A DNA stretch of 16,381 nt from Echinostoma caproni (taxonomy: Eukaryota > Platyhelminthes > Trematoda > Plagiorchiida > Echinostomatidae): the NCBI GenBank assembly GCA_900618425.1, contig UZAN01045751.1:15051-31431 (forward strand). The letters run 5' to 3'. Below the pieces are notes generated by a model. That model was not told the origin of the DNA and did not search any database. It was given only the letters and a program-made list of their open reading frames with translations. Shown here piece after piece: positions 1 to 8,073 of the stretch. Made by a program: the position numbers and the translations under genes. Each line of letters starts with the position of its first letter. The first letter of the stretch is position 1.

Positions 1-77
1 TCCTTCAGCCGATGAATACATTCTTTGTGGCCAGTGTTCGTAAACATAAGTGACGTCTTAAGTTCAACACGGGTTCT

Positions 78-584
78 TCAAAGAATTATGACTGCATGGA
101 AGTCTTTTTCTATAGATATCTCGGAGACGTGGAGTTTGAAATTTCCCAATATCCATTCATGCTCCCACAAAGCAGAAACGTGACTCTTTCTTTTGGATTT
201 ATTGGATCCATAAACTGTTTCACCTTTGAGACTGATTGTTCTATCTGAGAGCCGCTTGTAATACAATGTGTATCCATGGATCACCTGCGGTAACTTCGCT
301 CGAAACTCGTGCACTGCATCGCGTGGTGCCGCCAAACTTTTCCACAAACACACATGCACATGAGTACTTGTCTCTAAATTTTTAGTATTGAATATCACTT
401 ATGTCTGATCAAGATTAAAACCAACCATGGAAGCCTTAAAGTCACGATGATGCATTCTCTGTGCCAGCTGGATTATCTCCTTACAAACGACGCTCTCCGC
501 CATGGGGAACTCTGTGCAGGTAACCAAGCCAAGGTTGCCGCATTCACTGTCTATAACTTTTCGTTGGTTTTCAGGTAACATCAT
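78..584 (-). other. Unrecognised minus-strand reading frame broken by one stop
   Basis: From an ATG at 582-584 one frame runs to position 78 with a single TAA at 399-401, giving 61 codons before the stop and 106 after it. The two halves are in the same frame, so one base change would make a frame of about 168 codons. The composition is protein-like: mixed charged and aromatic residues, no low-complexity run. I do not recognise the protein. The last third, with a tryptophan-rich stretch followed by a segment ending EKDFHAVI, faintly recalls the end of a MAM-type extracellular domain, but that is a guess from a few residues. No convincing splice sites or start context were seen. It could be a decayed exon, a transposon fragment or chance. 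Confidence 0.2.
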
Positions 585-1594
585 TCCTGAGGTGCTCCAG
601 TATCCACAAATTATTCGTCAGTGGTTCGATGGGATATAATACCGTATTCAGTTTGTCTTCAACTATTAAGTAGTTCACCTACGGGGCTCTGAGTTGCACT
701 TGACTGATTCCGCATTCCAAAGGCATCCTGACCGACAGGCCCTTGCACATTTTGAAATCGAGTGACTCTGTCTTCGATTGTTAGTATCCGTGTGTCTTGC
801 TCGCAAAGATTATCCAATCAGTGAACAGTGACATGTTCGCGTCACACTAGGTGAAACACCATTGGCTGGACGCGACATTGCAGATTGGTTGGTCAATGGC
901 CGTCCCGAACATCGGTCAACGATCAAGTGAGCAGGTTTCAAGAACTGCGACATATTGAGTGGTGCGACATTGAATAATCAGAAACTACGTCATTACGCAT
1001 ACAGCTGGCTTGGATTTTCCAAAATGTGGGAAGATAGTAGCGAAAACGATTTCTCAGGGGTGGAACATAGCGGGAGATGGACCGTATTTTTTTAACAACC
1101 GGGGTTTGAAGATCCATAAATGGAAAAAATGCTGCAACAGCGACCGGCAAAAAGATCTGATCAGACAGAATGTCTCACGGATAATACCGTTTGACGAATA
1201 AATGCGCGGGGCCTCTGAATTCCTGTAGACTCGGATCACTTGCAAAAGCCAAACACTCATGTCAAGTACCGACAGAAAAAGAGGACCGAAAAGGCACCAC
1301 TCACTTAAATAACTGGATGAGAGTTTCGTAAATTTATTGCAAGTTAGTAACCCCCTCTGAGTCTCTAAGGTGATACATAGGTGGAGAAAATTGGAACCTA
1401 CAAAAATCGTTAGATTTTATCATTACTCATTACTAATTACTACGCTTAAAAATGAGTTTCTCTGGAAACTGTTCGCCTAAAGTTTGTATGGAATCCATGG
1501 AGGATGGAAAGATAAGATGATCACTGGAAACACGGAACAGTTATTTCCTCCTTTTATGGGACTCGGCAATTGTGTGTACCGACGCTTTTATCCA
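585..1594. other. No gene recognised
   Basis: Only short overlapping frames of 63-72 codons occur on both strands, none with recognisable motifs. No tandem repeat or tRNA-like sequence was seen. Read as unannotated intergenic or intronic DNA. Confidence 0.6.
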
Positions 1595-1596
1595 TA

Positions 1597-1620
1597 CTTG
1601 GGCTAAGCAGAAGCGTTTCC
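1597..1620 (+). repeat. Left terminal inverted repeat of mariner-like copy 1
   Basis: It begins right after TA at 1595-1596. GGCTAAGCA followed by GCGTTTCC matches the left end of copy 2 (GGCTGAGCA then GCGTTTCC at 8082-8103) and the inverted right ends of both copies. Confidence 0.65.
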
Positions 1621-1643
1621 AAATGCACAACAGGTTTCATTTG

Positions 1644-2412
1644 TTACGCAAAAATAAGCGTTACATTTTCTTGAAGTATTTTTCCTTCCCCGTTTATGCA
1701 CAGTTCCAGGCGCTCAAACCGCTTGGTGAAACAGTTCGACCATACCGAAATGGGAAACCCTTCGAACAGTTCGATGGAGGCCTCCACTGAAGCAGTTGGT
1801 GACTCATATCGGATTCCACGCATTATATAGTCAAGCGAAGCCAGGTCTGGACTGTAGGGCGAGTGACCAACCTCCTGAATGCGTTTGCTGGTCAGAAAAT
1901 GGCCGACGACATGTGACTTGTGTGTAGGTGCAGTGCCAAGAGGTAGCAGGTTCCCTCGCGCTTGAGTCTTTGGACGACACCTCGCAACAGTTTTCAGTTC
2001 TTTCGGCAGACAGTGGGTGGCCTACCAGTCTCCGTTGACTGTACTTTGCTGTACGAGCGGTACCGTAGCCACATGACCGTTTTTGGCCATGAATACAGCA
2101 ATCATCTGCTTTGCCAAACTGCGCTCGCCTCAGAATTTCTGAGGAGGCTTCCCAGCAACTGGAGTCCAATAAGCCGTTTGTTGTTTGGTCTCGGGATCAA
2201 AACTGCACACCAAGATCTTATCATCACTGTTGATCTCATAAACTGTATTGGAACGTCCACCCTCGCCCTCAAGTGAGTTCCATCCTTACAGTCCGAGTAC
2301 AATGACCCTCGTATGACTTGTGAGCTGTTGATATTTGGTTCTGTGTGAGTTGCAATTATCGAAGAATATTCACACTGGCAGATTACAGTTCACGTTTTCC
2401 CTGCCCGGTCAT
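1644..2412 (-). pseudogene. Mariner transposase relic, N-terminal deletion, several stops
   Basis: Mariner transposases are D,D34D cut-and-paste enzymes. A single minus-strand frame runs from about 2328 to a TAA at 1644-1646, interrupted by stops at 2286-2288, 2130-2132 and 2022-2024. Recognisable blocks in order are the first catalytic region (DDKILVCSFDPETKQQ, near 2225-2175), APTHKS at about 1934-1917, SPYSPDLASLDY ending at the Asp codon 1830-1832, and a C-terminus with a CINGEG block. The codon where the second catalytic Asp is expected (1935-1937, family motif HDN) reads Gly. It lies exactly 35 codons before the third Asp, which is the mariner D34D spacing. A likely ATG at 2410-2412 is in another frame and only about 62 codons from the first Asp, where about 155 are usual, so roughly 90 residues of the DNA-binding half are gone. 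It cannot encode an active enzyme. Confidence 0.85.
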
Positions 2413-2443
2413 CTGCACTTCGTACTCGTGTACACTGCATATC

Positions 2444-2469
2444 CCCAAAACGTGTTTGTTGCGCCCTCA
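2444..2469 (-). repeat. Right terminal inverted repeat of mariner-like copy 1
   Basis: Read on the minus strand it begins TGAGGGCGCAACAAACACG next to TA at 2470-2471. It shares the GAGGGC, CAAACA and GTTTT landmarks with the other three ends. Confidence 0.6.
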
Positions 2470-2471
2470 TA

Positions 2472-3260
2472 CTAACACTGCAGCGGGAAATCTTCAGTGC
2501 TACAAGCTGAAACCTTTACGCCTGCATTATTTGGTCGACGGTCAGCGCCGTGCATGCATCATAGGGGCACAAAATGGTCGCACCGTTAATGAATACGCAC
2601 CGGAACGGAACAGGTTATTCAGTGCAGTTGGTTGAAAATCACGGTATTCCGTCCCGGACTAGATGGATTTCCGTCTGAGGAATCGCCCAACTGCCAAGGA
2701 GTAAGGGTAATTGTGAGCTACCGAATCACTCAGATTTCACTGTCTGGGAAAATACAGGGAGATTACAAGGCAAGTGCTAATCTTGTGTGTGTGTGTGTCT
2801 GTGTGTGTATGATCCTTGAGTTGTATGGGGCTGTGAAGAGCTCGATGCTAAAGGGAATGGTTTTTGAAAGGGAACAGATGAACGAAGGTCAAATCGCGAT
2901 TTAGCAGAACACAGGGTTATGTAAAGAACATATTGCACAGGAATCTGTCGATTCTGACTGCGGTGGAGGAGGAGGACACTGCAAATAAGCACAAGAATTG
3001 TCACAAACCGAGTCGTTTCCACAGTCCGGAGAGTCGACAACTTTGGAACAATTCCGGTAGTCACGGCGGACGGAGACGATGAAAAACAGAGAGAGAGAAT
3101 GGTTGAGATTACAATGAAGAGAGTCGAGTCCCGAATGTGAACCGTATTCTAGATGGATCCATTGCGCAGCGAGTCGTTATCCACGCTTGGAATCGGTACG
3201 AAACGGGGTTCATGTGTAGAACAAAACACTAGGCATGAAGAACAAATGTCTATGTTTCAA
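2472..3260. other. No gene recognised; contains a TG microsatellite
   Basis: Frames of 90-96 codons on both strands overlap one another here and carry no motif I recognise. Part of their length is just the TG/CA microsatellite at 2784-2809. A purine-rich GA patch lies near 3085-3100. Confidence 0.6.
2784..2809 (+). repeat. (TG)n microsatellite
   Basis: An alternating TG run of about 26 bases with a single C interruption at 2799-2801. Confidence 0.95.
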
Positions 3261-3425
3261 TATCCTCTAGTTTCGATCGATAAACACATGTAATGAATGC
3301 TAACTGCTAACCAATGAGATGTGTTTTACAAAGTGTGTAATGTTTCGTATGCAGTTCAGCTGTAATCTGTGAAATAAGTGATCGGAACTCACTCGTTTGA
3401 ACACAGTGTGTTCAAGTCTCAGAAT
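3261..3425 (-). repeat. SINE-like dispersed repeat, copy A
   Basis: This aligns with 4625-4785 in the same orientation. Shared blocks include TAACTGCTAACCA, GAAATAAGTGA, CTCACTCGT, TGAACAC and TGTGTTCAAG. On the minus strand GATCGAAACT (3278-3269) resembles a pol III B box and lies about 30 bases past the A-box-like position, a tRNA-like distance. The A box itself is better preserved in copy B. A 9-bp-arm palindrome, TTGAACACAGTGTGTTCAA, lies near the right end. A tRNA-derived origin is inferred; the repeat pairing is direct observation. Confidence 0.6.
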
Positions 3426-4624
3426 GAACATGCCATAGGGATAATACTTTAAAGAAGAATGTCATGTCATGCCAAGACGTATGATCGATATGAGCGCCCC
3501 TTAACTAGTCCCAACAATTGGAAAGAGAACACGGCTGAGAAAACGACAGTCAGAGTATATTATTGATCATGACACAATACAAAAATAGATGTGGTAAATT
3601 CGGCGTACGCTATGAGGCACCAATCAGTTCGCTACCTTGATACTCCGGTTGATCGATCGGACGACAGCTGTCTGATTCACCTCAGTCATCCAATCCGGAA
3701 TCGACTCGGTGTGGGCGTCACGAACGCACTTGTGGTGTGACGCGGGTCGATGCGTGGCCTGACAAGTTCTGTGCGCCCCACCCTAACAAAGAGAATGCAA
3801 AGAGAGGATTTGTTTAGACGATGAATGCTTGAATTAGCCCATTTTTTTTCCACAGCCACCGGGCATGCGCACAAGGTGTAGCTCAAAGGTAAGGATTTGA
3901 AGTCCCGACCCAAATGTTCGCGTTTTTAAGTTCTGACAGAGAGACAAAAGGTACGCACTGCTGGCGAGTCCAAAACAGGACAAAAGTGCTGTCCCGGTGC
4001 TCTTTGTAGGTCATCACAAACACTTCCATCGCATTTATAGGATTTATTATTTATATCATCTATTTAACATATCGCCAAGAACTATTGGTGGATTTCCTTC
4101 CGTCCTGACGCTAGAATAACTGACTAACTTATGGCTGAACAAGCCCATAGACCTCGACAAACTCTTTTCATTACCACATGGTTCACCATGCCCCTGGTAG
4201 ACCAACATCCAAAGAGGACAACAATCAGTGGTCGGAGTCACATAAACACATTACAAACATTGTACAGGATGTTAGAAAAAAACCCCCCATCTCGTCTCAG
4301 GTCTCTCACTTTGTTTTGGCTAGTGACCCTGAACCCATGGCACTCGGATTTAGGTACAGCTCTGTTGACCATCCCCTGTGTGTTTATGATTGTGGTTTAT
4401 ACGTTTCCAGACCCACACAGACATTTACAGACCCTCGCACCGCTCCAGTGGTTTAGCTGTAACCAAGTTTGACTGGTTACCTGTCAGCAACCGTACCCCT
4501 GTGCACTTTGTCAGTCCCTTGATTCACTCAGATTGTTGATCTCAACTAAAATGAACGTGCACACAAACAATGAGCAGTGAACACCGCCATTCTGTTGAGG
4601 TTTCTTTTCACCAATCGGAATGTG
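3426..4624. other. No gene recognised; mostly featureless
   Basis: Frames of 61-113 codons here show no domain or motif I recognise. The only structure noted is a weak tRNA-like patch at 3877-3905. An AT-rich stretch lies at about 4030-4070. Confidence 0.5.
3877..3905 (+). repeat. Weak tRNA-like promoter pair (A-box and B-box like)
   Basis: TGTAGCTCAAAGGT at 3877-3890 resembles a pol III A box. GATTTGAAGTCC at 3894-3905 resembles a B box. They are only 4 bases apart, far too close for a tRNA or an intact SINE. If real, it is a tRNA-derived head with an internal deletion; chance resemblance is quite possible. Confidence 0.2.
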
Positions 4625-4785
4625 GTCCTCGTCTTGATAGCGTGAGAGCATGGGACGTTAACTGCTAACCACTGGGCTGTGTTGTACAAAGTCTATAGTG
4701 GATGTAAGCACTTCAACTGTTATACTTGAAATAAGTGACCGGAGCTCACTCGTCTGAACACGATGTGTTCAAGCCACCCTCCTCC
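4625..4785 (-). repeat. SINE-like dispersed repeat, copy B
   Basis: Second copy of the repeat at 3261-3425. On the minus strand ACAGCCCAGTGGTTAGCAGT (4680-4661) is a good pol III A-box-like sequence. The B-box position further along is decayed, but copy A keeps it. The right end lies within about 45 bases of the first recognisable LINE codons at 4831, so the two elements may be nested or the LINE may have inserted here. Confidence 0.6.
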
Positions 4786-4830
4786 ACTGCCCACCCTAAG
4801 AACCTGAGTAGGTAGGGGTTATTTGGTGGT

Positions 4831-5571
4831 GATTGTTCGCTCATTAAGCATGCCGACGATAATGTGCATGGGATGAAGTTTTCGAATTCCTCCGTTTATC
4901 CCAAAGTTATGCAGAATATTTCACTGCTCACCGACTGGTCTTCAAAACACAATCATAGAATGAATCCTCCCAAGTGTAATGATGCTTTATTTTCTTTGGT
5001 GAAGGGTAACCAATAAATCGATGTGATGAACTTCTGTCAACATATCATTATCAATGGAGAACAAGTTTCCAGAGCATGCTTCATTGGAGTCCCCATTTTC
5101 CGTAATCTTTCTTGGTCTTCTCACGTCGTCGAGACGTTTCACAAAGTCAGAAAACTCACGTTTTAGATCATTCTCTTGGAAACGCTATCAACCCAACTCA
5201 ATTGATAAAATGTATTGTCTTCTCTTGCATCGTTCCCCACTGGCTTTAGGCATCCCCAGTTGTTTTCCCGGGACTTTTAATCAAGGACTTCAAATTCATA
5301 CAGTGGCATATCTCGTGAGCATGCTATGCAATTTATTATTTCACAGCACTTTGGGGCTTTCCAAAAACTTTCTACCAGATTACTAATTGACTCATCTCAT
5401 CCACTGTACCCTCACCTTAGTCAATGTATCTCTATATCTAGCACTCACTCCAAGTATAAGCATATAGCAGCACGCACCACAGCATATAAGTCTTCTGTCA
5501 TATCGTACTTGGCACGGTTTCTTGCTAACGCTGATCTTGTCATTGGGACCCTTACACAAAATCTTATTTAA
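4831..5571 (+). pseudogene. LINE reverse transcriptase C-terminal relic
   Basis: The frame starting at 4831 reads CSLIKHADDNVHG, where HADD at 4849-4860 replaces the YADD catalytic box. It then gives LTDWSSKHNHRMNPPKC, the WS...N..KC block that follows the box in LINE RTs, and FIGVPIFRNLSWSSHV, the counterpart of the LGV...LSW..H block. Stops occur at 5014-5016 and 5164-5166. The match then shifts by one frame: SCFPGTFNQGLQI at about 5242-5290 corresponds to the YCSP..FPGL block. It returns to the first frame at about 5326 for DSSHPLYPHLSQC and ARTTAYKSSVISYLARFL, ending at TAA 5569-5571. Two compensating frameshifts and two stops show it is dead. Integrated LINE RTs are normally several hundred residues; only about the last 245 remain. 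Confidence 0.75.
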
Positions 5572-5698
5572 ATTTTTCTTATTTGTTTGTATATGAAGCG
5601 TATCATCATTCTTCTTTTACCATGCCATTTCTTCTACAGAAGAGTGATTGTGTAGTAGATGAATTTTCATCCCCTATGAGGCGAATTAGAGGCGCTTC

Positions 5699-5723
5699 TT
5701 GACTTGATTTGACTTGACTTGAT
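5699..5723 (+). repeat. LINE tail of TTGAC/TTGAT pentamers
   Basis: Five pentamers in a row: TTGAC, TTGAT, TTGAC, TTGAC, TTGAT. It lies about 130 bases after the last LINE codon, where a CR1-like or RTE-like short-repeat tail would be expected. Confidence 0.75.
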
Positions 5724-6773
5724 GATCATTCAGAAAAATAAGAGAATATTTCACTTCGCCTTTATTGGTTGGCGGCAACGCAAAACATTTGCAGATTGAG
5801 AGAAATGGGAAAATACCGGTGTGAGTCTAGAGAGTGAGGCGATGATGACCCGACTAAACCCACGAAGCTGTGAGTTGATATCAACACGTGAGCTTTCTTC
5901 ATCAAACGCTTGATCGGGAAACCTCTCTTTTCAGCTGTCCCTTTCTCTCACTTTGTTGCGAAGCTATCGACTATCGTATTTAAATTGATTGGACGCAAGC
6001 TAATGCTAGTGCAAACCTGTTTTGAACAAAAAAATTATTGTCAAATATAACATAAGTGCTTCTCGGAATTGATAGATTTTTATTCAATTTATGGCCTGGT
6101 GGTGTGAAACAAATATATCATCGTTACACTGTGACCAGCGGTATCGAAAATTATGATAAATTCCTCACCTGTCTGCGGATCCGAATAGCTCACGGTACAG
6201 TGTCCGATTTGTGGTTGTCCAACTGTTTTCTTCGAATTGCCCACTTCACATTGCCAGCACCACAAAGTAAACTTCGAATGACAGGGCACATTTATTCATT
6301 TATCTGTGAATATGTAGAGATGGACAAAAACTACACACCGACTAACCGTAGTATCTTGGTTTTCTTACGAGGATTATGTATTGAAATAGCAACATAGCGC
6401 TGCGGAGAGAACGATAACACACAACTAACTGCTATCGACTTAAATCCCACACATTACCAGGCTAGGGTTTAAATCATTCTTAATCATTTAAGGACTGTGC
6501 AACAGAAAATCTCCTTTTCAAACTTGCTCCCTGTTCTGAATGCATCATAGAAAACACAGTACGTATTAGTATTTCAAATTTGGTAAAAAACGGGGCTGTC
6601 AGGCAATCAATTCAGCCAATCCCGTTTCTTCTGAGTATTCACCATACCAATCTTAACCCCCCTTCCTCCCAAAAGAACAATGAGACCACCCGAAACGCCT
6701 GGTATCCATGAAAATTGAAGGAGCTCAGGTAAATTAGGAGATCGAAAAGACAACCACAAACACGATATTCAAT
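5724..6773. other. No gene called; one weak exon candidate
   Basis: No recognisable protein, repeat or RNA, apart from the minus-strand frame at 6169-6289 described separately. A pyrimidine-rich stretch at about 5925-5955 has no clear partner exon. Confidence 0.5.
6169..6289 (-). other. Possible coding exon ending at a GTGAGG donor
   Basis: On the minus strand a frame containing LWCWQCEVGNSKKTVGQPQ and IGHCTVSYSDPQTG runs to CAGACAG, followed by GTGAGG (donor GT at 6168-6167), a strong splice-donor match. The residue mix is protein-like. No good pyrimidine-tract acceptor was found upstream, the frame also continues past the donor for 26 more codons, and I do not recognise the protein. A chance frame is at least as likely. 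Confidence 0.2.
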
Positions 6774-7050
6774 AATCCTATTAACTACGGATTACTTTGT
6801 CCGCTAAAAAACATCGAGATGATGTGGGATTTCAAATAAGTGGTTCCCCAACCATGGACGTGGTCCGTTTACGACGTGGAGAACTTCAATGGTCTGTCCG
6901 AGTGAACCAGGATTGATTCGTTTTAGTGCGGGATATTATAAAGCAACCGAAAACCTCAGCATGATCGGGGGTGCATATCTCGGGTTGTGGCTGCTCACCC
7001 TACCCTTGCATCTCACAAAATGCTTTCATACAACCAATCGTCCCAAACAG
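6774..7050. repeat. Unclassified dispersed repeat R2, copy 1
   Basis: This aligns with 7610-7780 in the same orientation. Shared landmarks are AATCCTAT, ACTACGGATTA, a TTTGT(C/T)CG block before AAAAACA, TGG(G/A)ATTTCAA, GGTTCCCCA or GGTTTCCCCA, ATTCRTTTTAGT and CGTCCCAAA. Copy 1 is longer by roughly 90 bases around 6944-7030. No transposase, RT or tRNA-like part is visible, so the class is unknown. Confidence 0.6.
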
Positions 7051-7296
7051 CCTCTGCTGAGAAATTCCTTCACACTGCCTGCCCGTGGCCGAAATATCTT
7101 TCCCAAAAAGTCAGAGGACAATGCCGACATTTATGGGTATAACCGAGTCGGTGAACCCCCGGCAATTCACCTAAGGGAGTTGACTGCAAATCCTGATTCC
7201 AAACCAACCAAGAATCACACACACAACTTCCTGGTCGTGGTAACAGTCACCGGTTCGATTGGGCATCGAGGTGTATTGGGTACTTTGGACGTTTGA

Positions 7297-7319
7297 CCCC
7301 GCCCCGCCCCTCCCCCCCC
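7297..7319 (-). other. G-quadruplex motif on the minus strand
   Basis: The plus strand has C runs at 7297-7300, 7302-7305, 7307-7310 and 7312-7319 separated by single bases. The minus strand is therefore an eight-G run plus three four-G runs with one-base loops, a textbook G4 pattern. GGGGCGGGGC also matches Sp1/KLF-type GC boxes. No transcript start can be tied to it. Confidence 0.8.
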
Positions 7320-7388
7320 GGAAGGACGTACGGTCCGATGACTTACCCACCAGCCCCGAATAGACTGCGATATTCACACACCACCTCG

Positions 7389-7440
7389 TTGCCTTGCTGG
7401 TCAGGCTGTGGCTAACCGAAGGCTCCGGTTTTGAATTCCC
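7389..7440 (+). repeat. tRNA-derived SINE head (decayed)
   Basis: TTGCCTTGCTGG at 7389-7400 fits the pol III A-box pattern at about ten of twelve sites. GGTTTTGAATTCC at 7427-7439 resembles a B box with one inserted base. The boxes lie about 37 bases apart, close to tRNA spacing, and GCCT and AGGC can pair around the D-loop region. An AC-rich simple tail follows at 7484-7508. A fossil tRNA-derived SINE is the likeliest reading; it is not a functional tRNA. Confidence 0.4.
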
Positions 7441-7483
7441 CAGGGAAAATCATCTGTTTTGGCCTGGGCAACGTGGCAGTATT

Positions 7484-7508
7484 CCACACACACAAACACA
7501 CACAAACC
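7484..7508 (+). repeat. (AC)n-rich simple repeat
   Basis: CACACACA and AACACACACAAACC-type sequence of about 25 bases, about 45 bases after the tRNA-like head. It may be the SINE tail or an independent microsatellite. Confidence 0.7.
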
Positions 7509-7609
7509 ATGAAACATTTTACCTGTGTTTAAAAATCATTGCACTGTGATTTGTTTGGTACAGAGTCCGTACTCAGACGGATGTGAAAATATGTATAACA
7601 TAATATGCT

Positions 7610-7780
7610 AATCCTATCCACTACGGATTAATTTGTTCGTTTAAAAACAATTGAAATGGGGTGGAATTTCAAGCATTCGGTTTCCCCATCTCAGATGAGA
7701 TCCGACTAAGACATCCCAGTGGATCAGGCGTAATTCATTTTAGTTCCCGAGACTACACTCAGTTCATACGTCCCAAATAG
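7610..7780. repeat. Unclassified dispersed repeat R2, copy 2
   Basis: Second, shorter copy of the repeat at 6774-7050, about 830 bases downstream in direct orientation. It lacks the segment matching about 6944-7030 of copy 1. Confidence 0.6.
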
Positions 7781-8073
7781 TAAACGTGGCATTCATAACT
7801 GGAACTGTTGACAAATTCTCACCAATCATCAACGATTCATTGATATTCACATCCCCTTCCAGAAAGACTGTTAATCGACTGTGTTAAGTGGGCTGGTTCC
7901 ACACGACTTGCGCTATCCTCAATCGGATTTCGCGGCTGAAAGTCACTGTACCGCGTTGTTATATGAATGATGAATTTTCGATTCAGTCCTACAGAGCACA
8001 TTTCAAGCAAAACAACAGAGTGGCGAGAAAGCTCGTTTTCAGTGATTCGTGTTAATTTCAATAAATCTCAATG

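Larger units (their letters stand above)
1595..2471 (-). mobile_element. Mariner-like (Tc1/mariner superfamily) DNA transposon relic, copy 1
   Basis: The block is bounded by TA dinucleotides at 1595-1596 and 2470-2471, the usual mariner target site. Just inside lie imperfect terminal inverted repeats: left 1597-1620, starting CTTGGGCTAAGCAGAAGCG; right, read on the minus strand from 2469, starting TGAGGGCGCAACAAACACG. The interior carries a decayed minus-strand transposase. At about 875 bp it is shorter than the usual 1.3 kb for the family, because much of the N-terminal helix-turn-helix region is missing. A shorter relative with matching ends lies about 6.5 kb away in the same orientation (8074-8625). 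Confidence 0.82.
4831..5723 (+). mobile_element. 5'-truncated LINE (non-LTR retrotransposon, jockey/CR1-like), 3' end
   Basis: A plus-strand relic starts inside the reverse transcriptase, just before the catalytic ADD box, and continues through the C-terminal region to a 3' untranslated part and a pentamer tail at 5699-5723. 5' truncation is typical of LINEs copied by target-primed reverse transcription. The jockey/CR1 placement rests on the C-terminal conserved blocks and the short-repeat tail rather than poly(A), and it is inferred. No target site duplication was identified. Confidence 0.75.

Noticed and set aside
3406..3424. Palindrome around GAACACAGTGTGTTC resembling a steroid-receptor site
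   Set aside because: The half-site spacing is 5 bases, not 3, and it lies in a dispersed repeat also found at about 4755-4773. Resemblance judged accidental.
4131..4472. 113-codon and 92-codon overlapping plus-strand frames
   Set aside because: Two different frames are open over the same bases and neither shows a motif, so this is background open sequence.
6889..7296. 135-codon plus-strand frame, the longest uninterrupted one
   Set aside because: It begins inside repeat R2 copy 1 and ends at the G-quadruplex, with no motif and no conservation of the frame in R2 copy 2.
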